A DNA stretch of 64,000 nt from Emmonsiellopsis sp. PD_33 (Eukaryota > Ascomycota > Eurotiomycetes > Onygenales > Ajellomycetaceae): assembly GCA_032988165.1 (NCBI GenBank), contig JANTQF010000038.1, forward strand, positions 118,988-182,987, in the 5' to 3' direction. The notes below the pieces were generated by a model that was not told where the DNA came from, searched no databases, and saw only the letters and a program-made list of their open reading frames with translations. Position numbers and translations under genes: made by a program. Below, piece after piece: positions 11,393 to 24,066 of the stretch. The number at the start of each line of letters is the position of its first letter. Position 1 is the first letter of the stretch.

Positions 11393-12403
11393 TGTTGCCG
11401 GCGAAATGTATGCGAGTGTATATATGACCAAATCAACAAAATGAATCGAAACCGAAAAAACGCCAGTGATCAAATGCGGAATATTGGTTATTAGAGGAGT
11501 CAGTTTTGTTCAACGCTCGGGACGGCGTGCTGTGTATTTAAGGCGCGTAAGCTATGCCAGCTCATTGTCCGCACGAGGTACTGGGAAATATCCATGGCAT
11601 CAGTTTTCCTTCCGTGTCATCGGTATGAGGCAGAAACCAAGATACGCATATTCGGGAATGTTGCCAAAGATTGATGCGGAAAGGCTCTCAAATGTCAAAG
11701 GAGATACATCATTGCGGCCGGCGCAAGGCGCAATACATAAGGCCCGGGGGCGATGATATCCGTCGATGGATGTGGACTATTCCATCACATCTTCTGTATC
11801 AAACGGCGAGGGCAGAGGGACGCGGCATCCCGAGAGCCCTGCATTGGTGGCGAGACCGGACCAGGTTCTATACGGAAACGCTCTTTTATCGCTTGTTCAA
11901 CTTCAACAATACGCTATTACCCCGCGAGGAGATAGCCATTGTCTAAACAAAGTGAAAACTTTTGCTTTCACCAGTCTGTTTCTTTCACTTCCTTGCTCTT
12001 CTCCTTGATCCGATCCAATGTTTGAAACCTGGGCGAGGGGTTTGTCTCTCATGTCAAAAAAGATAATAGGGGAGTCCACAGTATTTTCTCTTGAAACTAA
12101 GAATGACAGTCCCATTGTTGCCGCCACTGATGCAGCTTCTGCCAGGCAGTGGCAGCTTGGTTTCATGGAGTGTTGTTCCTTGACTGCATTAATTCTTGTC
12201 CTGTTTCTTGCTCAAGGGAGGTTGAATATTGAAGAGAAGCACCAATAAAACAGCAGTTAATAGATGATGAGCTAGCTAACTTAAAGTATGACTAACTAGA
12301 GTGAGTTAGGCAAATGGATCATCTCCATTAACTAAAAGTTTAAAACCCATTAATCTTTCTCCCTCCTGATTTCCTTTGATTCTTTGCTTCTTTCTCCTTA
12401 CCT
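11393..12403. other. Intergenic region, no gene recognised
   Basis: Upstream flank of the C2H2 gene, then a CpG-poor stretch from about 12160. Short frames on both strands have no recognisable domains. Confidence 0.4.
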
Positions 12404-13183
12404 TTGTACCTCAACATTTTATTGTCATGGAAACCCTCGCTCCACCACCCCTTTGAACAGACCAAAGCACATGGGGACAGAATGTACTTCCACTCATTGG
12501 GATCGGAACGTTTAGTTTTGTGTTTCAGTGGGGACAAATGTGTTCTCAAAAGGCCAAAAACCTACCCAGAGGAGGGCAACCCCAACACAGCTCCTATGAA
12601 TGAGATGAGCATAGAAGCCCTCACTAATGAGGCCAACGTCTATAGATGACTAGGACAACATGAAGGAATCCTCCAGTGCTTTCAGATTACTGAGCATTTG
12701 ATTGAGCTCTCCTTTGCTAACCAGGGCGACCTGATGAACTACATGAAAACAAAGCCTCTACCAATGGAAAAAGTCTGGGCTGAATGGATTCAGAGCCTGG
12801 CAGATGCCTTTGCCTATGTTCATTCTTGCAGAGTCATCATTGATGATATCCACACGCAAAATATTCTCATCCACAATAACTCTCCTAAGCTCTCCGACTT
12901 TAACGTGTCGTTCCTATTACCTCTGGACACCGACATGGAAAATTTCTCCGCTCACGACACGAATCCTCAAATCGAGATCCTTCACCTCGGCTGTGTGTTC
13001 TATTCTATCGCGGCATGGTCAGAGTTTAGATACGATTACTTCGACGACAAACGCTTTCCAAACCCGGACGAACTTCCCAGCACGGATGGTATCACCGGTG
13101 GAATGATTATTAGAAAGTGTTGGATGGGAGGGTACGCTAGCATGGAGTTACTAAGTAAAGATGTGGCAGCATCCCTATGTTAA
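12404..13183 (+). pseudogene. Protein-kinase-like ORF interrupted by a single in-frame TGA (TGA CTA G)
   Basis: One reading frame runs from 12404 (likely ATG at 12482, MYFHSLGSERLVLCFSGD) to 13183 with one interruption, a TGA at 12647-12649. Kinase landmarks remain in order: beta-3 lysine region CVLKRPKTY; helix C with a Glu in ALTNEANVYR just before the stop; hinge region IELSFANQGDLMNYMK; helix E FAYVHSCR; catalytic loop VIIDDIHTQNILIHNN, with D-D-I-H where HRD is usual but with the Asn kept; and a DFN in place of DFG in KLSDFNVSF. The C-lobe looks truncated. Missing HRD and DFG residues suggest a pseudokinase-like fungal expansion family. The 5' half is CpG-poor and the 3' half (from about 12890) is CpG-rich. 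The TGA may have come from CGA (Arg) by CpG transition, or may be read through. No intron is needed. Confidence 0.6.
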
Positions 13184-15268
13184 TGGATGAGCCATTCCTA
13201 GCCTATCATGCTTTTATCTTGAAAGTGCTCATGTTATTAAATCATATTTCTGGGTTGTGTCATTTACATTTAAGAACATAAAGCAAAGAACTGATCTATT
13301 CAAGGTGCCCAGACAAACCTCTCATCATTCATCTTCCAATTGGACTGCGACGATTTGAGACCTTTGAGGCGCGTTTTGGATCTGCATCCTGGCTCTTCAA
13401 AACCATTCCGCCCATCTCTGTTCTACCGCTCATGCAGCGACAGAACTACGGGAGGACAAGGACCTGGATTATGAAGCCCTGTGCAATCCCTCAAGACAGA
13501 GCTTGTCAACTGGTCTGCCGTTGACCTGTCGCCCTTTGGAATATCCGGTACGATGAGTATACAAGAGTTTGGTTTGATAGCGGAACCGGAATCACTTGTA
13601 TAGGCCTCGCTACCCCTGTTGCAATCCATGCAGGATTCATCCCTGTTTGCTACTCTATATTGGCCCATTTTAGTCCGGGGCACCAGTGCGCAGGGAAGGG
13701 ATCACCAGGATGGTTTTTTGGCCTTGATACAGAATCATACCACGGAATATGTTTCTCATTCGTTGGAGATCCTGGGCTGGGCTGGAAAGATTTGTGGAAA
13801 AGCACAGGACAAACTCTGGGGGATTGGATAATAAAGATCCAATTAATCCACATTAACAAAGATAGGAATATTAACAGTGTTGACTTGTTGTGGTCGTTTC
13901 TCCCTTGTGGTTCCCGAGGGCAGAGAAACCATTTGGTTTCAGTTCCCAGCATCCCTTTCATTGTTGCGCGAGGAGACCGGGTACCATCCGCGTGGAATTT
14001 ATCGTTTTGCCGAAGAAGCTATCTCCCGTGTCGGGTTTCGAGAAGCGCGGGTGCAATGGGATGGGCTGATAGGAAGAGGCAGCAGGCGAGGTTTGGTCAC
14101 CGCAACTGGCTTGACCTTCTACCTGGCGAGGGGAAGGGGGGGGGGGGCTATGGTCTGGCATGTGGGATTGTAGAGAAGAACCTGATGTCGGCTTGGGGAA
14201 CGGTTGTGATGAATTTGTTACAGTGCTGCCAGCTGTAGTCAGGGTTGGTGGTTCAAATCTTTTGTTAACAATGTAGGCCGGCATGCATATGTTTTGTACG
14301 TCCTTTATGTTTTGTTGGTTTGTCTGTTGTTAACTATATAATAGTCTCAATCTTGTGCCCAGTAGCTCCTACCGTGGTTATACTTATCTAGGCGCCGCCC
14401 CCTCGCCGGCTGGCTTTTTTCCATCCCGCTATGACGAAGCCGAGGGAATGCCGTTGCAACGATGCAGGCGTATCCAATACAAACTCCGTCGTTACCATCA
14501 TGGTCATCATCGTCAACATAACTTGGTCCGCCGGCCCAACCCATGGCGGGGGGCATATCCGGATAATCCGTGGCGACCAAACACGGTCCTCCACTTCGAC
14601 CAGGGCCATTTTCAGTTTCCCAATCCGCTTGGATCCGGAAGCTAGTAATCAACCTCCTCGTTGCCCTGACTGACTGCGCGGGGCAGAATGGATCGAACAC
14701 AGTCAGACTATTCAGAGCTCGCGAATGTTCTGGGGCTGGAGGGTGAGAATTCAGAGGGATATAGGCCGTCAAGTCTCTTGGGAAGAGATAATATCAAATA
14801 TATATGAAGCTGGAGATTAGGTAGATAACTGCCAGCTCATTCTCTCTCTATCTCTTTAGGTACCCCCCCCCCCCCCTTCTCTGCACCTGTTTTGGTCAAG
14901 GAATTCAGCCAGCTACTTGTCAGCGACTTTCAATCCATCCGGCTCGCAATCGGAAGACGCTGCAGACTTGCCACGGGATTAAACATTCAAACAAGTTATT
15001 TCCGGAGAAGCTGACCACCTAAATAAATCGCTAAAATGCTTGGCTCCTTACGGACAAGGACTATAACTCGCAGACCTAGCGGACGAAACGGTCTATCCCA
15101 TGGATATTGACAGCAGCTGAGGACAGGGATATCAATGAGCCGGACGTCATGACGGTCGAATGTTTCCGGTCCTAATCATAAATAGGACCTTAAGCCGGTG
15201 CGACTGATGCTGTCACCTACTACATATCACCACTCGCCTTTGGCATCCCAAAGAGACATCTGGCAAAC
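13184..15268. other. Gene-poor region with homopolymer tracts
   Basis: No gene is supported. An open frame at 13660-14238 (+) and an opposing one at 14347-14772 (-) show no domain I can name and may be chance. A G-run lies near 14138-14147 and a C-run of about 14 near 14863-14876, typical of intergenic fungal DNA. From 14880 to 15268 lies the probable promoter of the P450 gene. Confidence 0.4.
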
Positions 15269-17293
15269 ATGTTGGGCCTCATCTGCACCACAGCAGCCAT
15301 CCTGGGCATATCCTCCCATCAACTGCTATTCAAGCATGGCGAGTGGGATCGCTATGCCCCAAAATTGGGAGCAATCTTTGTCTTTACGCCCTTGCTAGTC
15401 AGCCCCGTTCTAACGGTGGCATTGACAGGGCTATCCATATACGAAACGCTGCTCATTGTGTCTGCGTTCTGGACGAGTTATTTCGCAGGGCTCCTCGGGA
15501 GCATTTGCGTCTATCGGATTTGGTTCCATCCGTTGAGGGCATTCCCCGGCCCGCTGGCTAGGAAGGTGACGGCGTTTACTTCGATGAAGAGTGCGATTAC
15601 TGGTTTTAAGGCCTATTTGAGGACGGGGAGGCTGCATGAAGAGTATGGGGATTTTGTGAGGATTCGTATGTTCTCGCTGACAATTTCTATATCTTTTGAA
15701 AGAAGGAAAGAAAGATACTATTCACCAGTATATATAATGCTCTGATACAAAGCTGATCAATCAGCCACCAGGCCCAAGAGAGATCTCAATCAACCTCGCC
15801 GATGCCGTGCGTGACATCCACGGCCCAACTTCTGTCTGTGTCAAGGGCCCACTCTACGACATCAGCTACCCGTCTCGATCCCTCCAGCAGATCCGCGACA
15901 AGGCAGCCCACTCGAAGCAAAGAAGGGCCTGGGATCGAGGGTTTAGCATGAAAGGTCAGCCCCTCTCTGTCTAATTGATCTTGAGGAGTCCATTGCTTAC
16001 GCCCCAACCATTCGTTAAATAGCCCTGGCCACGTACGAACCCCGAGTGCTGGCTCACTGTGCCGAAATCCTATCCCAACTCTCCACTCGCAGTCAGAACG
16101 GCACCAAGCCCGTGGAAATCTCGCAATGGCTGGACTATTTCGGCTTCGACGTGATGGGTGATCTAGCTTTTGGCAAGTCATTTAACATGGCCAAGAGCGG
16201 GGATGCGCATTATGCCCTCAAGCAGATGGAGAATAGTCGAACGATGGTAGGGGCCCTGATGAATGCTCCGTGGACGTTCAATTTGCTGCTGAGCCTGCCG
16301 TTCGTGAGTGGCGTGAGGACAGAGTGGGTGGAATTTTGCAAGAAGCAACTTACAGAAAGGATTCAGGTAAGAACTTTTCATTACATGGCATACTATACCC
16401 CTATCCATCTGTATCTTGAACACCAATATAGATAGAACCCACCCAATCCCAGTCGCAAAATACAACTATAACTCATTCAACCCACTAACAAGCCACATCA
16501 AGCTCGGCACAACCCGCGCCGACCTCTTCTCCCACCTCATCGACCCCACCACCTCCAAAGTAACCAGCAACCTAATCGTCGACACCGAACTCGCTATCGT
16601 CGCCGGCAGCGACACAACCTCCTTCACAATCACAGGGCTCATCTACCTCCTCGCCACCAACCCAGCCAAGCAAGCCCTCCTCCAGCGTGAGCTCGACACC
16701 CTCTTCACCGACATCCACGACATCTCGAACCAGAAGCTGGCCGCGCCAGGCACCGCGCCATTTCTCGAGGGATGCATCAATGAAGCGCTGCGTCTGTATC
16801 CGGCCGTGGCCAGCGGGACGCCACGCTTGACGCCCCCCGCCGGCGCGACGATTGCGGGGCGCTTTGTGCCGGGGGATACGTTGGTTTCGACGCCGACGTG
16901 GGTTATGCAGAGGGGTGAGTATACACACCCCCCCCCCAACCCTACCAGTTTAGTTAAGAAAAAAATATATATAACACCCCCATCCCAGACGCGCGCAACT
17001 TCCCCTCCCCCAACGAATTCATACCAGAACGCTGGTCGAGCAGCCCGCATCTAATCACCCACCGGGAAGCGTTTAACCCGTTCAATGCGGGCCCGTACGG
17101 GTGTGTGGGGAAGGCGCTGGCGTGGATGGAGATGCGGTTGTTGGTTGGGTTGGTGTTTAGGAGGTTTGAGGTGAGGTTGGGTGGCGAGGACGGGGGACGG
17201 GGAGGGAATTTGAATCTGTTCGATGATGGGTTTAGGGATTATTTCACAGCGAAGGCGCCGGAGTTTGAGATTGTGTTGGTTGAGAGGGGGTAG
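15269..17293 (+). CDS. Cytochrome P450 monooxygenase, 5 exons
   Basis: Membrane-anchored haem monooxygenase, 546 aa. Exons read as 15269-15665, 15772-15954, 16023-16366, 16503-16914 and 16989-17293; all phases join. The N-terminus has several hydrophobic helices (residues about 1-80), followed by the proline hinge HPLRAFPGPLARK. Exon 2 has VRIRPREISIN and the WDRGFSMKA helix C. The I-helix oxygen motif is AGSDTT (about 343-348), the ExxR is EALRLYP (about 401) and the ERW motif is FIPERWSS. The haem loop is FNAGPYGCVGKALA, with the Cys ligand near 484. The usual Arg of FxxGxRxCxG is Tyr here, a variant found in some fungal P450s. The exon 4 acceptor (CATCAAG/CTC at 16503) is the least certain junction: the nearer ATATAG acceptor breaks the frame. 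There are no biosynthetic cluster genes next to it, so the substrate is unknown. Confidence 0.9.
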
Positions 17294-18590
17294 TTGGGTA
17301 GTGTGATGTGGTGTATTGTGTATTTAGGGGGGGGGGCTGTAGTGGATGGGATAGGGGCATCCATGGGTTTTGTAGATAGAAGGTATATAGATGCGCACGT
17401 TGGTCCGCTCCATATATATGAAGATTAGCAACATGCTATGTGTCAGTGCTTAAATAGCTATAGGCCGTGGTTTTTTGAAGTTTCTAGTCAGTTATTATTA
17501 ACCTCTGGTCGGATTCAAATGCAAAACCTACATATGTATCTAACTCGACTAACTTTATGAAATCAATCTATGTAGTATACAGTTCAGAGCCCGGGAGGTC
17601 TTCCACTCTCTTCTCAACTAAACCGACTAATTAACCAACCATCTATCAATCTATCCATCAATCCAATTAATCCCTTAAAACCACTCACACACCCCTCTTT
17701 CACAGAGTAGGCAGGACAGCGATAGGGATAACTTGGATCTATCTATCATTAGAACTCTGTACCCTTCACCCCCTAACAACTAACCTCAGCCATCATCATG
17801 GAGAGAGAGGTAAGGGGCGCTAGGTAGGTAGTAGCTAGCTATCTAGCTAATGGAACTAATCAAGCTTGAATACGGAGTAGATCAAATCTAATTCGACATG
17901 CAATGAATGATCGCAAAAATCTAGCGAGCCTAAAAGTCTAAAAAAGGGTTACACAGCGCTAAGCTGGGTAGAATTGATTGAGTGATAAGCTAGATATTTT
18001 TCTGTCTGCACGGTAAGGATATAAATACAATAGAGGAGATCAAATATATAATCTCACCCCTTTCAAAAAAAAGAAACAAAAGAAGGCAAGAATTCGCTGC
18101 TACAATGAAACGAACAAATAAAAAAGGGGGGAATGGAAAGGGGAAAGAGGCTAGATAGCTAAAAAAGGCAGAATGTGACCAACCAAGTTCCAACTAAACA
18201 GCCATAAGCCGAAAAGGAGCCAAAAACATATAAGGAGAGGTAACATGAGGTATCATTTGAGTTGGAATTTTTCAGGTAGAAAAGATATCAGTAACAAAGG
18301 AAAAGACAAGATGAAGAAAAATATACTTGCAAACACCTTAAGCGGTATCACAGATCCAACTGTCTCAAAAGCAAAATGGTATCGAAAAAGGAAAATCAGC
18401 GTATACCGGTTAGATATCAAGATAACTTCGATATCCGCGAACAAGGGTATAATTAAAAGATTATATTTTTTTTCAACATTGATCGTGCGCTCAAGGGTAT
18501 CCGTTTGCTTTTTTAGTTTCGTTGAATGGGGCCTATCATCCTCCACGACAGTTTTATTTTTGGTCCGATGAAACACTCCAGAAACCACTT
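17294..18590. other. Intergenic region between convergent genes
   Basis: This region separates the 3' ends of the P450 (+) and UPF0658 (-) genes. It is rich in A/T and short simple motifs (CTAGCTATCTAGCTA near 17830, a G-run near 17328). I see no gene in it. Confidence 0.5.
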
Positions 18591-19778
18591 TTAATCAATC
18601 GTCATTCGGGTGGGTAGTGGGCCTTGAGGATTTGAAGACAGCTCCGTGTTATTTCCCTTCTCCTCCTCGTCGGTGACCTTTCTTGTGGAGATGTGGGGTT
18701 TCAAGCCCTTGTTAAAGTTATGGGTGCACATGCAGGCGTTGACGATGGTCATAATGATCAAAGAAATGGTGATGACGGTGAAGAAGGTAAGGGATGTTCT
18801 CGCAGGCAAGTAGTTTTCTTCGCGCTCGGGAGAGTACATCCGCGCAAGCTTGAAGCAGAAGTATGCAAGGCCACCAAAGTAGAGGAGCTAGCCAGACACA
18901 ATTAGTCCAGAAGAACAGAAGTGAATTGACGATGGGATTAGACTCACGATAGTAATGATCATGCCAGCGATGTTTTCACGGCGGGTGGCCCAAGCAGCGC
19001 AAAGGAGGATGAGGATTGTAACGGGGATGGCAATAATGGTGAGGATAAATTCGGTAGCTTTGTCGGTGACGATGACCACGAATTGCACCGTGAAACCAAG
19101 GAAGAAGAAAAAGTCGAATTTTAGCAGAGCAATATAAATCTAGATGAGGTTAGCGTTTGGTAACTCTACTAGGAAATACGCAGATGGATCAACAAACCTG
19201 ATAGGTAAGATATCGACGCTTCATTCGCAAATCCGCGCTGATATGTTTGTAGATGGTCCAAGCAAACTCGTCGTACAGCTTCCAGGCAATAAAAGACATG
19301 AGCACAGACCCAACGGCAATGATGATGGGAATGGCGAGCAGGAATGGTTTTATATCACCCCAAACGGTAGCATCGATTTTGTCCTTCTGATCGAGGTCGG
19401 CGACGGCGTCTCGAATCTGGTCCATTTGCACTGCACCATATACAAGCAAGCCAACATTGCAAATACACAGACCAATCACCTGAATGGTGTTTTTCAGTCT
19501 AAGCGCATCGTAAACCAAAACCAATTCGTATATGAAGCCGAAGATGTAAAGGGTCAAAAAGGTGGGGATTGTTTTCGCTTGGGTGTATCTGCCATAATCG
19601 CCCTCAAGTTCGCTCTGGAAGCGTCCAAAAACATATCTACGGGGTTGAGAATTAGAATCTGGGCAACTGTACGGGCAAGAACAGCGTCTACTCACGCTTC
19701 AAAGGCAAGAACAATGAGGGATTGGATTGTGGTGACGGCCACGAACGACCACGTCCAGCGTGTGTTTGGAAGATACAT
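18591..19778 (-). CDS. UPF0658-type Golgi multi-pass membrane protein, 4 exons
   Basis: Predicted 336-aa polytopic membrane protein resembling the UPF0658 Golgi apparatus family described from fission yeast; molecular role not established. Exons are 19778-19696, 19636-19198, 19139-18948 and 18887-18591. Start MYLPNTRWTWSFVAVTTIQ is the family-like N-terminus. About seven hydrophobic helices follow. Conserved blocks include TFLTLYIFGFIYELVLVYDAL, CICNVGLLVYGAVQMDQIRD, FAWTIYKHISADLRMKRRY (cytosolic basic loop), IYIALLKFDFFFFLGFTVQF and the CAAWATRRENIAGMI helix. The last exon gives LYFGGLAYFCFKLARMYSPE, one more helix and a polar tail. All junctions keep frame. A longer in-frame N-terminus upstream is low-complexity and is not preferred. 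The upstream region is long and pyrimidine-rich on this strand. Confidence 0.85.
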
Positions 19779-22700
19779 CTTTGATTGTGATTCTGTTACG
19801 TTGGTATAGCCCTCTCTGGAGCGAAAAACGCCGGACTGGCGAAAACGAGAATCGTAACCCCGCCCTCCCAAGAGCGAAAGTCGCTGAGGGTTGGAAGAAA
19901 TTTTGGCGGATGGCTCCTTGATGGAGCTCGAGGCGTCCCGGGGTCGATGTGCTGGACGAGGGGGGGAGTGGAGGGCAGCAGAGACGTTGACAGCGGCGGT
20001 GAGGGGAGCACCAAGCCTCCTACTGCGGTTTTGAGATAAAGGAGGGCACTCGGGGAGAGGAGTGTTGGGTTGGTCGACGGGAGGAATTGGCTGGCAAAGA
20101 GCAGACAAAGACAGCCCAAGCCCGACGTTGTTTACCTTTCCTCTTTCGACCGGAAGCAGGCCCGATAATGGATGAAGAGAGCACACACACGACGAGAACA
20201 GTTCGCGACGGGTGGATCAGATTGATTGACGCAGGAGGGATGCCCAGAAAAGGTGAAACGCGGTATGTAGGCGGGCGAGGGTGGTTGTAACCTAGCGAGC
20301 GAGGTAAGGCGGAGCGGTGAGTAGCAGAGGAGGGAAAGGGCAACAGATAGAGAAGAGGCGTGGCAGAGTATTAAACGAGCGAAAACTCCGCCCCAGAAGC
20401 CAAGATGGAGCCAGACGGGATGGGATGGAGGATGGAGACGGAGGAGAGGAGAGAAGAGGAGAGGAGAGAGGATGAGGATGAGGTTGGAAGCTGAGGTTGT
20501 TGGCTGGGCGAGAGCGAGAGTGGAGGCGGCTGAAAGTCTTGGGGCCGGCTGGGGTGTCGCAGCCACACATTCGGATTGCTGGCCTGGCTCTGAACAATTG
20601 TTATTATTTCTCCCATCCAGCCTTGCAATCGCTAGTTCTCCAATAACAGCCTGGCTTCCTCGCAGCTGGGTCGCGCTATGCCTGGCGATCCCCGATGGTA
20701 CGGGCAGGGCAGCCATTCTCTGGTGAATCTGATCAATCTCTGCTCAGGCTCACATATCCATCTCAGTCCAGATCCCCAGGAACAGAACTGATATCGGATA
20801 TTAACTCCATGCTGATATCCTACAGGTAACAGAACCTCTGCCTCTTTGCCCAAGCACCTTCACATCGGCAGTATCTGCCCTACATCATTATCGCGGCATC
20901 CCGTCACCCTGCAGGGCCAGCTGCTGATCAACCACTCGCAACCGCGGATAAAATAACCAAAGACACGCTTCGTCACCACCACTAGCCGGCGGTCTATTTT
21001 TATACCCCATCTGCAGCGGCCCCCAGTCTGCCGTTCCAACCTTCTCGCGGCCCGCCATCGCTGCAGAGAGGCTTCCTCTGTTGCATTGCTTTCCTCTGTC
21101 CAACCCATCTGTCTCAGGAATGATATCTACAAGGTTCAACATTCAGGAACTGAACCCTAAAAACACAGGATTTGCCTTTCGATCGATCCCTGGGCTCGAC
21201 TTCTTTTATCAGCTTTAAGTTATGCCTTGCCGTGTCCTTTTTCCGTGGAGCGTTGTTTCGAGTATTTCCATGGTTCCATCAACCCGTCAACCCATCACGG
21301 GCCATCAGCCCATTCGATCCATCCAGAAATGTCCAAGAATGGGCTTCGTTGATTATGTCCGGTGGGGCCAGGATTTCAGTGTGGCTCAGTTCATCCCGTT
21401 CTCCACCGCAATTTTTCTATTTCAGGGTTGCTGAGCGTGGCTGGTGAATTCTAACCAGTCCTGTGGCAGTGCGGATGTCTGGCCATGCATCATATGGACG
21501 TAGCATTGTAGGATGCCAATACTATTCACCATGCCGGTTATTTCCTTGAAGAAGTGCTAGATGCGTCACTACTGCATCAATAGTTAAGTAAGCCTTGGGC
21601 CTGTGCTCATGGGTTGTCTTCACCGCATGGCGACCTGGCATGCATCCGAGACATCCAGCCTTATTTCGGAGACAATGCCATCCATCAAACTTGCATTCTG
21701 CATTCCGCACTCTGCTTGGCTTGGAAGTTTGATTCCCAACTGGGCTGCATTAGCGATAAGCTATTGAACTCCTGATTTTACTTTTTTTATTATATACTAG
21801 GCAGATAGCATGAACCCTTCATATAATTTTAGGTAGTACGGAGTAGTTACACAGCCAGCTAACAAATAACAGATTTGCTTGGACAGATGCATCTACGAAG
21901 TACATGCCTTACCATGTTAAAACAGTTCACCCCTCATCCTCAATCCTCATCCTTTTCCTTAGCAACGCACGGACTATGCAGGTTGGTAAGTCAGCCCGGA
22001 CACCTAATAATAGTTAAGGATGATGCGGCAGAAATAACGGCGATACTCTACAGACAAGCCCATCGGGGATGAACCGAGCTTAAAAACCACCGCTATGAAT
22101 CGTCTTTTTCCTGCTTAGTTGTCCTGAAAAAAGCCCCGCGGAAGGATTCCATTCCTTCCCTGGTTCACAGATCCGTAGAGAGTGACACCGTACACGGTCC
22201 CAAACCGTTCCCCGCAAATCGCCCAAAAGTTGCACCCACAATCCCTTTTCTTTTCTTTTATTTTTATGGCTACTAATTGTTGTTATCGCTCCCTCCAATC
22301 CAATCATGACCATAAAGGCACGATGGGCTTGCACCAGCTCAGCACGAGTGGTTTCTCGTCACCCCGCACAGATTATTCAGGTTCCACGAGGCGAGAAACC
22401 TTCAACATCCACTTTACGCCGCAGGTATTCTCCATGCATGTTAGTCCTTGCCAAGTCACTTGCAAAGGGCTACTTCGAGGGTTCACACATATTTAGATGA
22501 TCTCAGGGACTCTACTGTCTCCATAATGATGCATGGAGACAGTTAGGGGTTATTTGGGTATCAAACCGTCGACGTCAAGAGACGAATATTCGTTGGCAGA
22601 GAAAAGAGACTCCAAATAACATGGAGAGGTATCTTATTTTCAATGCTTGTCAAGCAGAGGTCCTTAGTGTGTGCTGTTTATGCTCTGTTCTGGTAGTTGG

Positions 22701-24066
22701 ATGTTTGGGCGCCATGTCTGATAATGCCCATAAGCGGTGACTACCGGCAAAACCATAGTCCTTCCCCATGTGGCCTAGCGCGGCTGACTCACACAACCAA
22801 ATACACAAAACCATCCCGCCTCGTTCTTTTTTCTTCCTTTCTCCCCTCCAAGCGTCGTCCTCGCCAAAGCTGCGTTTCTTTGCTACACACGTCAGATCCC
22901 TTTCTCACGGAAGGGATCCGTCTTCTATCCCATGCAAATGAGAAATTCGGAGTAATCTTCACCAACCCACAACCTACTCTTTCCCGTCCCCAGGAATGAG
23001 CGGATTGACTGCCCGCGAGGGCCTGGCGTGAATCAAGGCCGTTTGTTTACAAATAGTGCCCCCCCACGTCTGCAACAAGGCATCAGAAACATTCGAGAAA
23101 TCGGGTCCAGCTACGCAAGTGGCTGGATTTTCGATTATCTCCTGGGAGAGCCGTTGCGAAGATTGTGTGTGCCTTTTCTCTCTTCGCTTTCCTACGGGAA
23201 AGTGGGGGGTGGATTGGCATGACACTTTAGTGCAATACGCAGCGTACCATGGCGGGTTGGTTTATTCTGGCCTTCTTTTTTTTGCCGTGGTATGAATTCG
23301 ATTCCGATTACTCTGGCGAGGACGACGCTTCATCTTTTTTTTCTTCAAGGTCAGTTTATACCCATGTCGGGAAAGGATATTGCTAATTTTTTCGGGGGGT
23401 GTTTGTGAGGAACGGACGTCCCTTGTTGCCCGCGCGCGGGCCTGTGTTGGTTTCGGGTTGGGGTGCGGTGGGGGATGGGAATGACTTGGTTAATACTGGG
23501 ATATTCGCTCTGCGCTCGCTGTTTTTTGGTTGGATCTGAGTGATTGACGGGCTGGTTTCTTGGATATAGATGGATGATGACGGACGGTGCGGCGGTTTGC
23601 TCTGTGCCTGCCTACACACCCGGTACCGTGGAGGTGTCAGGCTGGATAATGAATACCTGCATCCCCTACGGGCATTGATTGGACACAGTATACAGGCATA
23701 CCACCATACACTGACTTTATTATTACCTGATAGTAACGACTTATACATCAAAAATAAAGACATATTATCACCCTTTTAAAGTCTTAGTTATTCATTACTT
23801 ATACTGGGATCAGGCGAACTTCGTTGGCGGCAAGCTAGTTAATTTCCATCTAGGTAAGCTTGGCAACTCTATAGGATTGTCGAGGCTTTTAACATCAAAC
23901 CCTCTTTATTGAGGCTGCACCATCCATCTTTTCCCTGGCCCAGACTATCTGCTTTGTTACTTTTCACCCTGCTGGCCTCGTCTAATGGCATACTAGTCAT
24001 ACATACGTACCGTATCATATCCAAAGAAGAAAAAACACCTGGGCGACTCTATAAACCTCCAAACAG
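19779..24066. other. 4.3-kb gap without a recognised gene (divergent promoter space)
   Basis: It lies between the UPF0658 gene (-) and the Zn2Cys6 regulator (+). The first kilobase is strongly purine-skewed on the + strand (GGA/GAG repeats at 20405-20490), so the minus strand reads as a CT-rich 5' leader of UPF0658. Several minus-strand frames at 20020-20716 are Ser/Pro/Leu repeats and look like shadows of this skew. From 21150 to 23900 there are only short, unrelated frames, plus an AT-rich patch near 21775-21850. An unrecognised small gene or long non-coding RNA cannot be excluded. Confidence 0.4.

Noticed and set aside
13660..14238. 192-codon open frame on +
   Set aside because: No domain, no splice support, overlapping frames on the other strand of similar length; probably chance.
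14225..14275. GGTTCAAATC resembling a tRNA B-box
   Set aside because: No matching A-box, cloverleaf or acceptor stem around it.
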